DNA from: Chrysoperla carnea
Taxonomy: Eukaryota > Arthropoda > Insecta > Neuroptera > Chrysopidae
Length of the DNA: 64,000 nucleotides
Reading direction: 5' to 3'
NCBI RefSeq assembly: GCF_905475395.1
Contig: NC_058342.1
Location: forward strand, 19,440,640 to 19,504,639
In this document: positions 1 through 10,919 of the stretch, piece by piece
How the letters are laid out: each line of letters starts with the position of its first letter
How positions within the stretch are numbered: the first letter of the stretch is position 1
Notes under the pieces: model-generated
What the model saw: only the letters and a program-made list of their open reading frames with translations
Told to the model about the DNA's origin: nothing
Database searches by the model: none
Made by a program: the position numbers and the translations under genes

Positions 1-120
1 TATTGCGAATTCTTACATAAGCAACTGTGTAAATTAAACAAAAAACATAATTCTTCTTTATTTGTAAGATATTTTGTACAACCATGAGTATGAGTTTAGC
101 CGTTTAAAAAATATGAACTA

Positions 121-498
121 GTGAACGGGAATAAAATGACATTCCACGAAAACGTTTGCATCCAAAGAATGTTGTTTACAGCACATCACGTTCTAACTTT
201 CGGCCTTTTCGTTACGAAATATACACACAATCGACGGAATCATTTACAACTGCAAATCGTTTTTTTTTTCAACCTTTATCAACTGAACGTAAGAACCGTA
301 AATGTAATATTTGAAAGGTATGTAGGCTATATGTCGGTACCCTTGTACATCAATGCTTTATATATCGATAGAGATATGTGTGTTGATGACAGGGTAATGA
401 TACTTGTATCGGCACACAATAACTTATTGATTGAAGTAGATTTTACATACTGCTTAAGGAAGTACGAACAGGGTAGCAACTTTCAGAAAAAGGTTTGA
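121..498 (+). other. Unassigned 125-codon open frame
   Basis: An open frame of 125 codons starting from a GTG codon, with internal ATGs. It is long for chance in such AT-rich DNA, but no domain, signal peptide or repeat family is recognisable. No neighbour supports it as an exon. Possibly an old transposon remnant or chance. Confidence 0.12.
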
Positions 499-599
499 TT
501 TTTTTATATGTAGTTTAAATACCTTTAAAAGTAGACATACTAAATATTGGTCTTATAAGGTAAGCAGTTGATATGGAATTATATTTGGAAAAGTCAATG

Positions 600-690
600 C
601 TGTAAATTGAACTGCGCCAATTTACTAGAGGAACAAAATTTTTATACAAAATTTTACCTAAATTTCAAACAGGTGTATCTCCGTGAAAAA
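600..690. repeat. Dispersed repeat family C fragment
   Basis: The stretch containing ACAAAATTTTACC..AATTTCAAACA..TGTATCTC is found again near 4,466-4,545. Both copies are degenerate. The terminal phrase TGCTGTAAATT recurs in the hairpin at 5,323-5,375. Confidence 0.4.
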
Positions 691-1004
691 TAATCAATCC
701 TTTCTTTAAATTAATATTGAAAGAGATTATAGCCTATGTTCCATTTTCTGATTTATAAGCTATAATACTGTGAATAACCTAAGCATAACTTGATAAATGA
801 TTGGTTTCCTTACAAAATTTAATACCCTATTTCACACCCTTCAAGTTTTTTTTTCAGATCGAAAACTATCCTATGCCCATTTACAAGGTCCCATCTATCT
901 CTAAACTGGAGGTCATTAAAATAGGTTCAGTTGTTAAGCCGTAAAAACGTAACGTTAATTAAAAATTTTTTAATATGGCTGTTATGTACAAATTTTACAC
1001 ATTC

Positions 1005-1275
1005 TGTCATTGGCTTGAAACTTTATAATTTTTTTGAGTCCTCTTAAATATTCATTAGTGGAAAAAAAAAATTTATAAAGAAAAGCGGTTTTCCAGATGA
1101 GAATTATTAAAGTTACAATTGAATTTCAAGAACTGCGATTATACCCTTTACCCTATCGATTTGAAATTTGGATAAGCCGTAGGTATTCTCATATTTTACC
1201 TGTCCTGGGTACTTTTCTTTTTCGAAAATTATGTTAATTTTCCCCATTTTCATTTTTTACAGCCAGGTACAGTGA
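1005..1275 (+). repeat. Dispersed repeat family D, copy 1
   Basis: About 270 bp here is repeated in inverted orientation at 54,526-54,815. Both copies contain AAAGCGGTTTTCC, then TGCGATTATA, CTATCGATTTGAA and a TTTTTCGAAAA..TGTTAATTTTCCC tail. It is an old mobile-element remnant with no coding capacity seen. Confidence 0.55.
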
Positions 1276-1974
1276 AAAAACAAAAATTTATATATTAACA
1301 GGTTTTTGCAATTTTTATGTTCGCCATTTTAATGGAAGGGTATTTATTATATATAATTTAGAAATTTGAGGAAACAAACAAGCCATTGAAATAATATTTC
1401 ATAGGTAAAGGGAACGTATTAATTTCGGGACGTGTGTAAAAAGATCATAAAAGGTCTGCTAGTTATTAAGTCCGGACATCATTAGCAAAATAAATACATA
1501 TTTATCGTGATAAATGTGATTTCATTGCCCATACATCCTTAAGGGAGTGTAGGGTTTTTGTAAGATTTCCGAAATGAATTTAAACAAAACCTTACTCTAA
1601 CCTTAAATTTTAAATTTATATTATAAAATAAAAATTATGTTTTCGAAACTACTCATACATGTTGTTAAAATTTATAAAGGATTTTTATGTTGTCTGAAAC
1701 TCGTTATACAATGCTTGGACAAAAGTGGTATCTATTAAACGTTAAATTGTTGTAAAATTGATGAATATATGTTGGATTGAATCACAAGGGTTTGGTTTAC
1801 ATCATGCCTAACGAAATTTACCGATATTCACTCAGGCCATTTGATACCGGAAAGTATAAATAATCTCACTGAAAATACGTAAATAATGTAGAAAAGAAGT
1901 GAAAACAAACAACTGAATAGGTTAATTGTTGAAGTACTATGTATTGAAAGTTTTGAATGTCAGTGCTTGCATGA

Positions 1975-2360
1975 TCCCTATATATTATAAAAGTGAAAGT
2001 AAGCATGTTTTTTGTTTGTTACGCTTTCACGCTAAAACTAGCGAATGGTTTTAAATGAAACTGTACAGCAATAATTTAATTTGACATTTACCATTTTTAA
2101 ATTTTTGCAGAAATCTTTAATTGAAGCATAGATCTGATCCATCTACAATCATCATTTTGAACCATCAATTAAAGAATACTGTAAAAATTAAAAATAGTAA
2201 ATTTCAAACAAATCAGGGCCAACTATTCTGATACACTCAATGAATTAAGACTATTTTACATTTAACAAAATTTAAAACTGTGTATATCAAGAGAGAGTGG
2301 CGGCTATAAAGCGGTGGTTTTTCCTATTAAGCCCAGTGAAGCGAGCGGGTATCAATCTAG
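1975..2360 (+). mobile_element. Non-autonomous Helitron 1
   Basis: 386 bp starting with TC (TCCCTATATATTATAAAAG) and ending in CTAG, inserted between A (1,974) and T (2,361) with no target duplication, as Helitrons do. Just inside the 5' end is AAGTGAAAGTAAGCATG followed by a GTTACGCTTTCAC stretch, a common Helitron 5' theme. The 3' end has a short CCC...GGG hairpin before CTAG. It shares both ends with the element at 22,936-23,338. Confidence 0.8.
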
Positions 2361-2376
2361 TTTTTAATAAATAAGA

Positions 2377-2510
2377 AAAGTTGAAAAAGCCAACACACTT
2401 ATGGCGGCCTTTTGGTCGACATTTGATTTGATTTGAAAAATTTTCGAAAGTATTTTCTAACATATTATTAGTTTTTCGAGAATATTTCACCAATAGTTGA
2501 AGCTTTCTGC
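2377..2510 (-). pseudogene. Coding-like segment retained in family A (copy a)
   Basis: On the minus strand this reads LLVKYSRKTNN...KCRPKGRHKCVGFFNF. A homologous translation occurs at 24,260-24,400 (IIVKHSRKTKK...WRPKGRD..NCIGFLNS) and, decayed, at 46,480-46,620. The shared K(H/Y)SRKT and RPKGR motifs suggest descent from a protein-coding part of an ancestral element. The function is unknown. Confidence 0.4.
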
Positions 2511-3588
2511 AAATTTTCAACTCCCTATCTATTACAGTTTTAGAGAAATAAGACACCAAAGTTTTGTTCTAATTTGTCCCCTCACAGATAAACGATTTAG
2601 ACGACAGCCCGATGTTGGAAATGGACTAATGTGATTTTAGGAACACCTTTACCAGAATTTTATTCGTACCATCAATATTTCTAAGCGTTACAAACTTGGG
2701 ACTAAAGTTAGTATACCTTGATTTATATTAAATACATACAGGGTATAAAAAGAGAGTCACTGTGAAAATTCATTCACATACATTTTATGTTTGTATTTGT
2801 TTGAAAAACTTTTTCCATACATATGAAGAAAAATAAATATTTGCCCTATTAAATTCACATTAACTATGTCTTTAACATGGCTGGATATTGGTATATACGT
2901 TGGTTGGTATCCCAAAGTCCTGTTTTTTCCTGCTTTTTTTTCGTTTATTAGAAATTTTCCATCGATTTTTTTCCCATACATTTTTTAAGGATATATTTGC
3001 ATTGTTTAAATTTTCCTATTTAAATAAATATATATATTTTTTTTGAATATTTTCACAAACTTTTTCGTATTGCAATGTGATTTATTTGCTTTACAGAAAA
3101 ACGACATGAATTCGTTATGTTATTGAACACATATATGATAATGACATTCGAAAATAAATAAATTGATTATACTATTGTGCATAAACAAATAAAAATTAGT
3201 GTATTTTACGATAATCGAAAAATTATACTATTGAAAACGATATACATATTACAGAGACCAAGGGCGGTTCGATTCATATTTGTTCAGGGCTGTCATAGAT
3301 ACTTTGAAAATGTATCTAGATAAAGATACAGATACTGATTATTCAGATACATTTAAAGATACATTTTTAATATAGAAAATTAAAAACTGTTAAATAATTA
3401 TTTTTATTCTTTACATTTATTTAATTCATTCAAGAATGTGTGTATTCTTTATAATTAAAAAAAAAAAATGTACAATTCATTCAAAGATTCAGAATGTAAT
3501 TGCTATATTCAATAATTATTATTGAGATAGGAAACGTACCTGAGAATTTTCGTAATAGATCGTGACACAAGTATTTATTTTAACCTCC

Positions 3589-3842
3589 TGATAACTTTTG
3601 TCCCATATATGGGATAAAATATTTTACAATCGTTGAGTACAATTTACAGATGGAAAAAATTGTGTTTTTCTTAAATTTTTAGTTGAATATGATAATAACC
3701 TGATAATTTGAAGTTTAAAAATAAAGGTAATTCAACACTTTTTCAAAATTTCCCGTACATGGCACATAAAATATCATGGTTTGTGATTTCTCGCCATTAA
3801 AAATGATAAATGAATGTTCCATATTTGGGACAAAAGTTATCA
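3589..3842. mobile_element. MITE nested in the hAT element
   Basis: 254 bp with 17-bp inverted termini TGATAACTTTTGTCCCA / TGGGACAAAAGTTATCA. It has no coding capacity. The superfamily is unknown because no clear target duplication is visible. It interrupts the hAT element, so it is the younger insertion. Confidence 0.65.
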
Positions 3843-3892
3843 AGTGATGTAAAAGTGGCTGGTTAACATGAGGCTAACCAACTTTTATGCTG

Positions 3893-3982
3893 TAAATATA
3901 GCAAAGTTTCCAAGATTTCATCTGATAAGGAATTTCTTCACGGGATTAATATTTGCCCTGCAGTGCTAAGTAGTCGCTCCAC
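3893..3982 (-). pseudogene. hAT transposase C-terminal dimerisation domain, relic
   Basis: The minus strand reads VERLLSTAGQILIP, then a stop codon, then RNSLSDEILETLLYL. This matches the hallmark VERLFSTAG...RRNRLS..E.LE.LLFL block of the hAT C-terminal dimerisation domain. One in-frame stop and the absence of the catalytic core show that it is dead. The context inside hAT-type inverted repeats agrees. Confidence 0.8.
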
Positions 3983-4465
3983 TAGAACTAGAAGGTAAGA
4001 TTGTGTTGTATTTTAGAAAAATTGATTGTATTATTGGAAAATCGTGTAAACATTAAATTGAAGTAAAATTATCCTGCAAGAACCTGAATTATCTCGTTCT
4101 AGGACATATTTGGTAAAATCGTCAATGATTGTCAAATTGATATTCATTATTAATTTGAAAGTGAAACATAAATTATTTTAATAATAATTCTGAAATTGTA
4201 TCTGTATCGGAAGTTCATTTATAGATACAAGATACATTTAAAATATATCTAGATACAGAGGCAGAAAAATAATAGTATCTAGATATGGATACAAGATACA
4301 AAAAATGTATCTAGATACTGTATCTAGATACTTGTATCTAGATACGTTACAGCACTGTTAATTTTTTGTACCCTTTTCGGTCTTCGACGTTTTCGTAGCA
4401 TCTTCTGATTCCGAATTGGGAATGTAATTCTTTCAAAAATCGCAGCATCATATACAGAACCAATG

Positions 4466-4760
4466 TATTAAAGGAAAATTTTTTTAACACAAAATTTTAC
4501 CAAAATTTCAAACATGTATCTCTGCAAAAATCATCGAATTTCGAACAACTACAACTCGTTTAAAAACTCTTCGAATCTATCGCTCAAAAGTTTCATTCGC
4601 TGCCGCTTTGGAGGGCGTGAGAAAAGGGTGAGAAATGTAATCACTAATTTTATAAGTTTGGAAGCGTACCAAAATTTTAAAAATTATTTTACAACAAATT
4701 TTTTGAACCACTCGAAAGCTTGTTTATTTTTCTTGAGCTATAAAAAGTTTCCATACGAGC
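4466..4760 (+). repeat. Imperfect direct repeat, unit 1
   Basis: Shares an ordered series of phrases with 4,990-5,290, including CTATYGCTCAAAA, TTAATTTTATA, AAGCGTA and CCACTCGAAAGC. A frame of about 104 codons lies here, but the second unit does not conserve it, so it is not taken as a gene. Confidence 0.45.
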
Positions 4761-4989
4761 TTTTTGGACCAAAATTCACTTTCCAAACAAAATTGACAGT
4801 TATGGATTTAAAATCCTGTATCGTTTGAAATAACCATGACAGTGAAATTTTGCTGATATCATTCGATAACTGAAACTGTTATCTAGTAAGCCCTTGCAAT
4901 TCTCCTTTCTCTCTTACAATTTTCGTTTTTGAAACAGATTTTTGCCATACATTAGGCGTTTTTTCACCTAGCCCCATTTTATAAAAAAA

Positions 4990-5290
4990 GGCATTATCTA
5001 AAATCTTGTCGTGTTTATTATAAAACTTGTACCTTCTAGTTTTGAAATCTATTGCTCAAAAATTTTTATCGCCTCTTGCTCCTTTGTACGAAGGTATGAA
5101 AATGTTATTACTTAATTTTATATAAATGATTAGAAGCGTAACAAAATTTTATAAATTGTTTTACATCAAGTTTTTTAAGCCACTCGAAAGCTTTTTTATT
5201 TTTTGAAAATGAGCTGAAAAAAGCTTCTGCTAAAACATTCCAAAGCTAGAAAATACAAGTTCTCAAACGAGCTATAGTTGTTTCAATTTC
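4990..5290 (+). repeat. Imperfect direct repeat, unit 2
   Basis: Diverged copy of 4,466-4,760 at about 490 bp spacing. Probably an old tandem duplication within a mobile element. Confidence 0.4.
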
Positions 5291-5322
5291 AATGATATTT
5301 ATGTTTTCGACTCATCAAAAAG

Positions 5323-5375
5323 TGTCATTTTAAAAAGTGCTGTAAATTAAATTGTTTTACAGCACTAAAATGACA
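5323..5375. repeat. Strong hairpin
   Basis: Arms TGTCATTTT(AAA)AGTGCTGTAAA and TTTACAGCACTAAAATGACA pair except for a 3-base bulge, around a 9-base loop. Likely the fused termini of a small inverted-repeat element. Confidence 0.55.
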
Positions 5376-5697
5376 AAATGAAAATTCAGAATTATCTCCT
5401 TGTGTTGCATTACTTAATATATTTACATAGTTTAAAAAGTATGATACGAAATATTATAATTAGAAAATAGGTAATTAATAATTAATAATTCTATACAGAT
5501 TGAATTCAATAACTACTATCAGAAACTTCTATAAACCCAGGTGTTCAATACACAATACCATTTTAGAAGTTCTATAAATGTTGTTCGATATTTCGATATC
5601 GCGCTTAATTACAATGTCATTAAAAAGTTGTTTTTATTTAAAGAATATTTGAAAAAATTTCACATATTTGTATACTCTGTAAATATATATATATCAG

Positions 5698-5765
5698 AGT
5701 ATACCATTTTTAATCCCAAGTCTGTAACGCTTAAAAGTTTTGCTTCTAAGAACAAAAGTTTGCTA
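5698..5765 (-). repeat. Family A fragment
   Basis: Contains TATACCATTTTTAATCCCAAG followed by TCTGTAACGCTTAAAA and a CTAAGAACAAAA tail, a minus-strand end of family A with an internal deletion. Confidence 0.4.
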
Positions 5766-5769
5766 TAGA

Positions 5770-6430
5770 AAATTTATCACAGATAAACAAAACATAAAAA
5801 ACGTTTAAACGTCAAAAACTAGTCAAATTGACGTATAAATTTTGTCTTTTACGATATTTTTAAAGCATTTAAAAGCATTTACGTGATACAAATATTATTT
5901 TTATTCATAATTTATTATGTGACGGCCGACCTACTTTGAGATGTAGTAATATACATTTGGTTTGTTCTCAGAGTTTCTCTTAAAATATAAAAAATTTGTA
6001 CCTCTCCATTCTATTGCATTGTATAAACAATTTTTTCGACTTTATTTCTAGAAACAAAATCTAGTAAAACTTGTACTTTTGAGACAAAAAACAAACATTA
6101 GACATTCAGTATCCAATCCATCCACTTTATTCAAAATCCCCATATGAGTTAACCAAATGCTTCTTCATTTGAATATGTAACATTTTCTTGTAGTAGCAAT
6201 ACAACATACACACATTTGTTGAAAATAACTTTCTAGTATAACTTCTAGAATATTCTAGCTATTTGATATAAAGGAAATATAAGGATATGTATTCATATTG
6301 TGATGATAAATTGTGGTATATAATAATATGGATGTCACAATAAAGATGCGAGAGGATATGCGGGGAGTCGAATATACAGCGTGTTTCATTTTAGGGACCA
6401 TAAACAAAAATTGTTGTTATCGACTTTCGA
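5770..6430. other. No gene seen
   Basis: AT-rich sequence with scattered stops in all frames. No repeat family recognised except a mariner-like TATACAGCGTGTTTC phrase near 6,375. Confidence 0.5.
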
Positions 6431-6436
6431 AGTATA

Positions 6437-6760
6437 GGGGAAAGTGGTGTATCATGATCCTTCAGGATAAATTTTAAGACCAGTTTTTATGACGAAATTC
6501 AAATATGTCGTAAAGGGTAAAATGATCCCCTTTATATAGGCTAAAATGATCCCTATTTTGTGTGTAAAATTATAAATGATAAAATAATCTCCCATAATGT
6601 AACGAGTCTTGAACGGGTCTCTTCATATTAATCGTTGATGCAATGTAAAAGAGCAGTTAATATTTTATGTGAACTGTTTATGGAACCATGGTTTATAATA
6701 TTTTATGTCTATTTAACCTACTATCCTCACAAGGCCGGTCAAATGATACCTTTTGAAAAA
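6437..6760. mobile_element. Element with reiterated AAATGATCCC motif
   Basis: Starts GGGGAAAGTGGTGTATCATG. The phrase (T)AAAATGATCCC recurs at least twice more, and a CCGGTCAAATGATACC variant lies near its right side. It resembles the reiterated-motif elements at 16,951 and 27,893. The right boundary is not resolved. Confidence 0.35.
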
Positions 6761-7258
6761 TATTGAATAGTTCTAGAAATTTAAATCGATTAAAAGAAAT
6801 TTACATATCAATATTGTAACAGTCGAATAAATACGCGCCAAAACTAATGTTGTTAATATATTTTCCCCTTCAACTTTTGCATGGGATATTGTTTCAAAAG
6901 TGCAATCATGAAAAGATAGATTTATTTAAAATTACTACAAAATTTGTTTCGTTTTACTGTCAGTTTTTAGTCTTAAAAAATCAGGTATTAAAATCAGGTG
7001 TCGAAAATTTAGGCCTAGGAAAACATTTTTGGCCTGGCAAAAATAGGTAATTCCATTTAAAAAAGTTTAATCAGAATATCAGAACAGAATCCACATTTTA
7101 CCGTTTTAATGTTCGAATCAATTTGGAATTGAATTCTACTGATTCAAAATGTTTGAATTACATTTTTTCGTTCCTATGGTCAGCCCTCTTTTTACCATTG
7201 GGCAATGTGTGAAAATTCACGGGGCTTTCGCAAATGATCAGACCAAAGCACAAGATTG

Positions 7259-7384
7259 CACGTAAAAGGCAAAAAAGGTCCCCTTGGATGGAAGATTGAC
7301 TCGGTCCCCGCAGGTTTAAGATTGGGAGCACCAAAAACAGATGATTGTGGTTGTTCTACACACAAGCCTCATAAGCATGGTTAA
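7259..7384 (+). pseudogene. Relic coding segment, left arm copy
   Basis: Reads HVKGKKGPLGWKIDSVPAG, then LRLGAPKTDDCGCST and a stop. Nearly every residue matches the minus-strand frame at 8,574-8,756, including the DDCGCST cysteine motif. The protein family is not recognised. Confidence 0.4.
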
Positions 7385-8573
7385 TAACTAGGATACGGTT
7401 GGAAAGCACAAAATATTATGATTTTAAGAATCAACTGAACGTATAGCTGAATTCGATTCTTAAAACCATTTCGAATTGAATACACGAATAACACTTATAA
7501 TAAGTTTTTCCGTTCCATATTTAAACCTATTTTTTCTGATATATTACAACCCTTGCAAGTTTTTTTCTGTCCTGCACTTATCTTCCATATTCTTTTATCA
7601 AATTCCATGATTTACCCCTCATTTTCAAGCTCATTATGTCTAGGTTTGACGAAAATATATACTCACGGTCTAAGAATGTACCGCTTAGGAAAAAACACGC
7701 TAGACAAATAATTCGAACGAAAAAAATGTATTAGGAAAAAAGTTTATTAGTTAGAAACTTTTTTAAAAATCACCCTGTATAGAAAGATAGGATGAAAGAG
7801 TGTTAGGGTACATAAATTCTAAATATCATCATTGTAATTACATTAGAGTAATAGAATTGTAGAAATTGTCCTAACAATATCTTCAGGTGCCACCAATTAC
7901 ATCCTTATCATAACATAATACAATTGTAGTACGGCTCATTTACGTCTGAATACGTCAAATATGTGAGTATTGTACATAGTTGACATTTTATGTATAGATT
8001 ATGTATTCATCTGTGTCGTAACACGTCACTATTTTACTTATAAAGGATTAATATTCGTCAGTAGTGACAATATAATATTTATAAGGAATAATTAGAAAAT
8101 TATTAATTGTATTTAATTCAATAATTTTCGACGAACTGTTGTTAGTTCGTTAAATGACAATGATTTAAAACTAGCTCGAATCGTATGGAATTCCGCTCTC
8201 GTACTACCAGTACCCGTGGCCAAAAACAACAACTTAATTGTTAAAAGGAGGAGAACAGGTTTAAAAAATATTTAATATATAAAAAGCTTAAAAAACTAAC
8301 ATGTTTGCCGGATAAACGTGTTTATTCCTAAGAGGTACATTTTTAGACTGTGAGTATATTTTGCGTCAAACCAAGACATGATAAGCTTGAAAATGAGGGT
8401 CGAATCCTGGAATTTGATAAAGGAATAAGGAAGATAAGTGTAGGACAGAAACAAACTTGCTAGAGTAATAATATATAAGAATAAATAGGTTTAAATATTG
8501 AACGGGAAACTTATTATAAGTGTTATTCGTGTATTCAATTCGAAATGGTTTTAAGAATTAAATTTCTCTACAT

Positions 8574-8756
8574 TCAGTTGATTCTTAAAATCATATTATT
8601 TTTTGCTTTCTTAACCGTATCGCAGTTATAACCATGCTTCTGGAGCCTCTGTGTAGAACAACCACAATCGTCTGCTTTTGGTGCTCCAAATCTTGAACCT
8701 GCGGGAACCGAGTCAATCTTCCATTTAAGGGGACCGTTTTTGCCTTTAACGTGCAA
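8574..8756 (-). pseudogene. Relic coding segment, right arm copy
   Basis: A 60-residue minus-strand frame containing VKGKNGPLKWKIDSVPAG, FGAPKADDCGCSTQ and a later HGYNC. It is homologous to 7,259-7,384, and codon-preserving differences between the copies suggest a once-coding sequence. The upstream frame has stops, so it is a fragment. No domain is recognised. Confidence 0.4.
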
Positions 8757-8865
8757 TCTTGTGATTTGGTTTAATCATTCGCGAGAGCCCCATGAATTTT
8801 CACACATTGCCCAATGGTAAAAAGAAGGCTTAATACATATGTAATTAAAAAATTTTGATTATTAG

Positions 8866-8912
8866 TGTCCTAAGTCTACAGCTTAACCAACTGCGCTATC
8901 GCTGCTTGTTAC
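8866..8912 (-). repeat. tRNA-like head fragment (SINE relic)
   Basis: The minus strand reads GCAGCGATAGCGCAGTTGG TTAAGC..., a good Pol III A box with D-arm. No B box follows, so it is a truncated tRNA-derived fragment and not a working tRNA. Confidence 0.4.
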
Positions 8913-9483
8913 ACATATACCAAAAAATGTGGTAAATCTTATAAAAATGATCAATATCTTTATTTCAAACTCTCTGTTAACTGGTAAAAATAATTATAAT
9001 TTAAATTTAAACTAAAATAATAAATTTAATAACTTTCGAATGAAATGTGGTAAATACATGTGAATTATAAGCTTATGTTGAGAGCATTACTCCCAGTACA
9101 CTCTGTAACATGTTTCTAAAATACTATATACGAGAATCTTCACAATGTGACTTTTTGGGTGATTTCAACGTTTATATTACAGATAACGAAATAAAATTCT
9201 ATAAATTTGATTACTGCTGTCTAAGAAAAATTGAAATTTTTATGATAAAAATCAATTTTTTACTGTTATGTATTTTCTATGAAAGATACTACAATTGTTT
9301 AACTGCATCGTTTGATGTTAAAAGAAACCATTGCAAATATTTCTTACAATTCAATGGCTTCTAATAAAAAATCCTCTTTAGAGAAAAATTATGGTATTCG
9401 TAAATGAGTGTTTTCTCTCATTTGCCGTACATAAACATAAAACAATATGAATTGTACGACGTCACAGTTAAACATTTAATTAA

Positions 9484-10000
9484 ACAAGAGTTAATTGTTG
9501 AAATACCATGTAAAGACAATTTGATCACTCTGTCACATTGCAAATACATACATATGTCACGCATATAGAACTGCTATTCCCATATTTACGAAAAAATAAA
9601 TTTTCCCATGTTTACGAAGAAATGTTTCAAACAAAAGTTGTTTATTTCTTTTATAAGGAACACTTTTTACGTTTAAACTCTCTCTAACGGTTTACAAAAA
9701 GGGTCCTACGGACCCAAGACCTAATTGACCTATATTGCTCATTTACCTAACTTTTTACGTCCTAAACACGCTATAAAAATTTCAGCTTGATATATATTTT
9801 CTTTTGTGAGTAATCATGATGACAGACGGACAGACAGACAAATAGACAGAAAGACAGACAGGCAACCGGAAATGGGCTAATTAGGTGATTTTATGAACAC
9901 CTATACCAAAATTTTGTTCGTAGCATCAATATTTTTAAGCTTTACAAACTTGGGATTAAACTTAGTATAACTTGGTATATTTCATATAAATGGTATAGAA
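9484..10000 (+). mobile_element. Family A repeat
   Basis: Nearly full length. It contains AGTTAATTGTTGAAATACCATG, the TTTACGAA..AATGTTTCAAACAAAAG block, GGTCCTACGGACCCAAGACC, an expanded GACAGACGGACAGACAG tract and GGGCTAATTAGGTGATTTTA, then ends in ATGGTATAG. The starting few bases are lost. Confidence 0.75.
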
Positions 10001-10129
10001 ATTCATTCAATGTATTTTTTAAGGGGATTTTTCAAGTATCAACCTTTTAAACGCTACTTCAAATTTGCTAAGACTTGCAATATTCGGATCAACATATGTT
10101 ACTATTTTGACCAACTCAGATATCAGAAT

Positions 10130-10919
10130 TCATTGTTTTAAAAAGTTAACCGTCAAACTCATTTTCCAAAGGAATGTACGAGGTTCTTTTAAAATTTTCT
10201 TACTAGGAAGTGACAATAAGGAAAATTGAATATATTTACAGTGTAACGTGACGATCTGAACACAAATTGAAATCATAACAATACTGCATAAAGGTTCGCT
10301 GAAACACTTTAAAATGCCAGGATAAAGGGATAATGTAAAGTTATAGTCAATGAGGTTGACGAGTGGTGGTAATTGGTTCACAGTAATCATAGATAAATGC
10401 TTGAAACATTATATTTTGTACCAAATATATAAATACAAGGAGTATCACTAGTACGACTCCAATTTTAGGAGCATCATCATCAAATAGCATACAGCATAAC
10501 AATAATAAAGTTTCAATAAATAAGCTCACTGTATGGCAAAGGCCTTCCAAAAATATCTCTACTTGTCACTGCCCGTGGCGAGTCTTTTCCTCAGTCCTGA
10601 TATAAAGTTATCAAGATGGCCTCTCCATCGCTAAATATGGAGAGGCCATATAAATCCATATACAATCTAGTTGGTATTGGGGACTGTCTCGATCATAAAC
10701 CATTCCTACCACATAGCCAACACATTTACATTTTAGTCTGTCAACAGTAACCGTGATATTATTTAATTTGGTCTGTTTGCGGATACTCGAAGATCTTATT
10801 TTATCTATTAATTTAATTTGTACATATTGCTTTTCATACTTCGTTGGCAGATTCTGAGCTTTGAAGGCCCAAGTTGTTGAATGTTGAATTGAAAGAATGG
10901 AACTTCCAATTACAATCAA
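10130..10919 (-). other. Cluster of unassigned minus-strand frames, possible relic gene
   Basis: Three minus-strand frames lie close together. The first, 10,919-10,611, has 102 codons, starts MIVIGSSILS and contains KCKCVGYVVGMVYDRD. The second, 10,550-10,347, has 67 codons with hydrophobic stretches (LFIETLLLLCCMLF, VVLVILLVFIYLV). The third, 10,390-10,130, has 86 codons and is hydrophobic around CSIVMISICVQIVTL. The second and third overlap, as if a frameshift split one multi-membrane protein. I do not recognise the family; a decayed receptor or transporter is possible. No splice structure could be fixed. Confidence 0.2.
10616..10649. repeat. Perfect 13-bp hairpin
   Basis: ATGGCCTCTCCAT and ATGGAGAGGCCAT form a perfect GC-rich stem around an 8-base loop. 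It lies at the 3' end of the 102-codon minus-strand frame. Confidence 0.6.

Larger units (their letters stand above)
1896..2750 (+). mobile_element. Family A repeat, long form, interrupted by a Helitron
   Basis: Begins with AAGTGAAAACAAAC and ends with CATACAGGGTATAAAA. It carries the family A signature GGAAATGGACTAAT..GTGATTTTA and GCGTTACAAACTTGGGACTA. The core is interrupted by the Helitron at 1,975-2,360. It retains an extra segment at 2,377-2,560 that most copies lack. The GACGGACAGAC stretch is decayed here. Confidence 0.7.
3285..4357 (-). mobile_element. Decayed hAT-family DNA transposon
   Basis: Bounded by imperfect terminal inverted repeats: CAGGGCTGTCATAGATAC on the left, and the complement of CAGTGCTGTAACGTATC on the right. 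Both are followed by repeated GTATCTAGATAC palindromes. Inside on the minus strand is a hAT transposase C-terminal relic (3,893-3,982). A smaller inverted-repeat element is nested at 3,589-3,842. The 8-bp flanks no longer match, so the insertion is old. Confidence 0.75.
7182..8830. mobile_element. Composite element with two 520-bp inverted arms
   Basis: The arms 7182-7705 and 8312-8830 are diverged inverted copies of each other. Matched outer ends are AGCCCTCTTTTTACCATTGG and its complement with few changes. Each arm carries the same relic reading frame. The 600-bp spacer is AT-rich with no frame recognised. It could be a transposon with long inverted repeats, or two head-to-head copies of one sequence. 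No target duplication found. Confidence 0.6.

Noticed and set aside
6375-7785. Mariner-type element between TATACAGCGTG and CACCCTGTATA
   Set aside because: The ends match over about ten bases only, and the interval cuts through the left arm of the 7,182-8,830 inverted pair.
9825-9870. GACAGACGGACAGACAG tract as a possible CRISPR or satellite
   Set aside because: It is the microsatellite core of family A and varies in length between copies. There are no spacers.
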